From NCBI GenBank assembly GCA_029939835.1, contig JAOZSE010000003.1, forward strand, positions 1 through 40,918: a stretch of 40,918 nucleotides of DNA. Reading direction: 5' to 3'. The first letter of the stretch is position 1, and every line of letters starts with the position of its first letter. The translations under genes and the position numbers were made by a program. The notes under the pieces are model-generated. The model did no database searches, was not told where the DNA came from, and saw only the letters and a program-made list of their open reading frames with translations. Source of the stretch: Pontiellaceae bacterium (lineage in GTDB: Bacteria; Verrucomicrobiota; Kiritimatiellia; Kiritimatiellales; Tichowtungiaceae). Of the stretch, positions 40,730-40,918 are shown one piece after another.

Positions 40730-40753
40730 GTAGGCCGGGTGACCCCACCCGGC
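40730..40753. repeat. Single REP-like unit
   Basis: GTAG followed by GCCGGGTG, ACCC, CACCCGGC: a perfect 8-base-pair hairpin with the same GTAG header as the double elements. The rest of 40660-40918 holds only a CCCCTCCAAAGGAGGGG hairpin (about 40834-40850) and no gene I can support. Confidence 0.7.
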
Positions 40754-40918
40754 GCAACGTCAGCAATAGCGTTTAACGTTTGAAATGTTGTCTTGCGGAA
40801 AGCGGAAGAACCCACCCCGCCGTTCCGCCACCCCTCCAAAGGAGGGGAATTTTCAAGATTTCCCAGTTGTGTGCGTCAAGTTCTGCAAAAAGGATTTCCG
40901 GCATCTCCTATTCGTTCC

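Noticed and set aside
1-40918. tRNA genes, CRISPR arrays, prophage or insertion-sequence transposases
   Set aside because: I looked for cloverleaf 3' arms, regularly spaced direct repeats and transposase or integrase motifs by eye and found none. A covariance-model scan would be decisive for small RNAs.

Overview
The window reads as chromosome of a Gram-negative member of the PVC superphylum, most likely Kiritimatiellota or a close relative. This placement is inferred from gene content. It carries a DUF1549/DUF1553 - DUF1501 - PPC-domain secreted-protein operon (a Planctomycete/Verrucomicrobia/Kiritimatiella hallmark), LpxA (an outer membrane with lipid A), a Rho with a long Asn/Arg/Gly-rich arm, the redox sensor Rex, and a soluble NAD-linked [NiFe] hydrogenase, which suits a fermenting anaerobe. 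No 16S rRNA, tRNA, CRISPR array or prophage was seen.

Layout. 1-2161: the 3' end of an RHS/YD-repeat gene with an AT-rich C-terminal tip, followed directly by a small membrane-anchored protein (candidate toxin tip and immunity gene). 2364-4520: coaE and rho, closed by a hairpin terminator. 4644-10915: a four-gene operon for DUF1549/DUF1553, DUF1501, PPC-domain and tandem RidA-like proteins. 10974-12413 (minus): a secreted NodB-like deacetylase. 12526-12845: a decayed UPF0175/PIN toxin-antitoxin pair. 12934-15387: radC, lpxA and a lipoprotein (minus). 15636-19764: an FMN riboswitch and terminator controlling ribBA-ribH-nusB-ribD-ribE, followed by a lone receiver protein, pyrE and a zinc-ribbon coiled-coil protein up to 21531. 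21657-26132: a sigma-54-type promoter and a 1471-residue multi-PAS protein with a degenerate histidine-kinase core. 26404-26758: RNase P RNA. 26980-29335: rex and a convergent acyl-CoA synthetase. 29548-31786: an XRE regulator, a twice-frameshifted lipoprotein pseudogene, and two copies of an inverted-repeat element. 31786-32637: nfo (minus). 32759-37844: hoxF-hoxU-hoxY-hoxH and a maturation protease. 37953 to the end: a STAS-like protein, a short DUF454 protein, argC and a YfcE-like phosphodiesterase.

The best-integrated systems are the riboflavin operon (riboswitch plus all biosynthetic activities, with nusB inside) and the bidirectional hydrogenase, whose likely NADH/NAD+ sensor Rex lies about 5 kb upstream. 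The intergenic spaces hold at least ten hairpin repeats of several sequence families that share a GTAG...CTAC signature. This matches the REP/BIME architecture recognised by REP-associated tyrosine transposases, but no such transposase is in the window.

Most unusual items: the pseudo-histidine-kinase with seven exact 39-residue coiled-coil repeats behind a sigma-54 promoter; the GTAG repeat families, one of them inside the riboflavin leader and one between hoxY and hoxH; the possible cysteine-peptidase-like RHS tip; and a recurring TTCCA/TGGAA palindrome that encodes FQ(T/C)LE in three unrelated genes.
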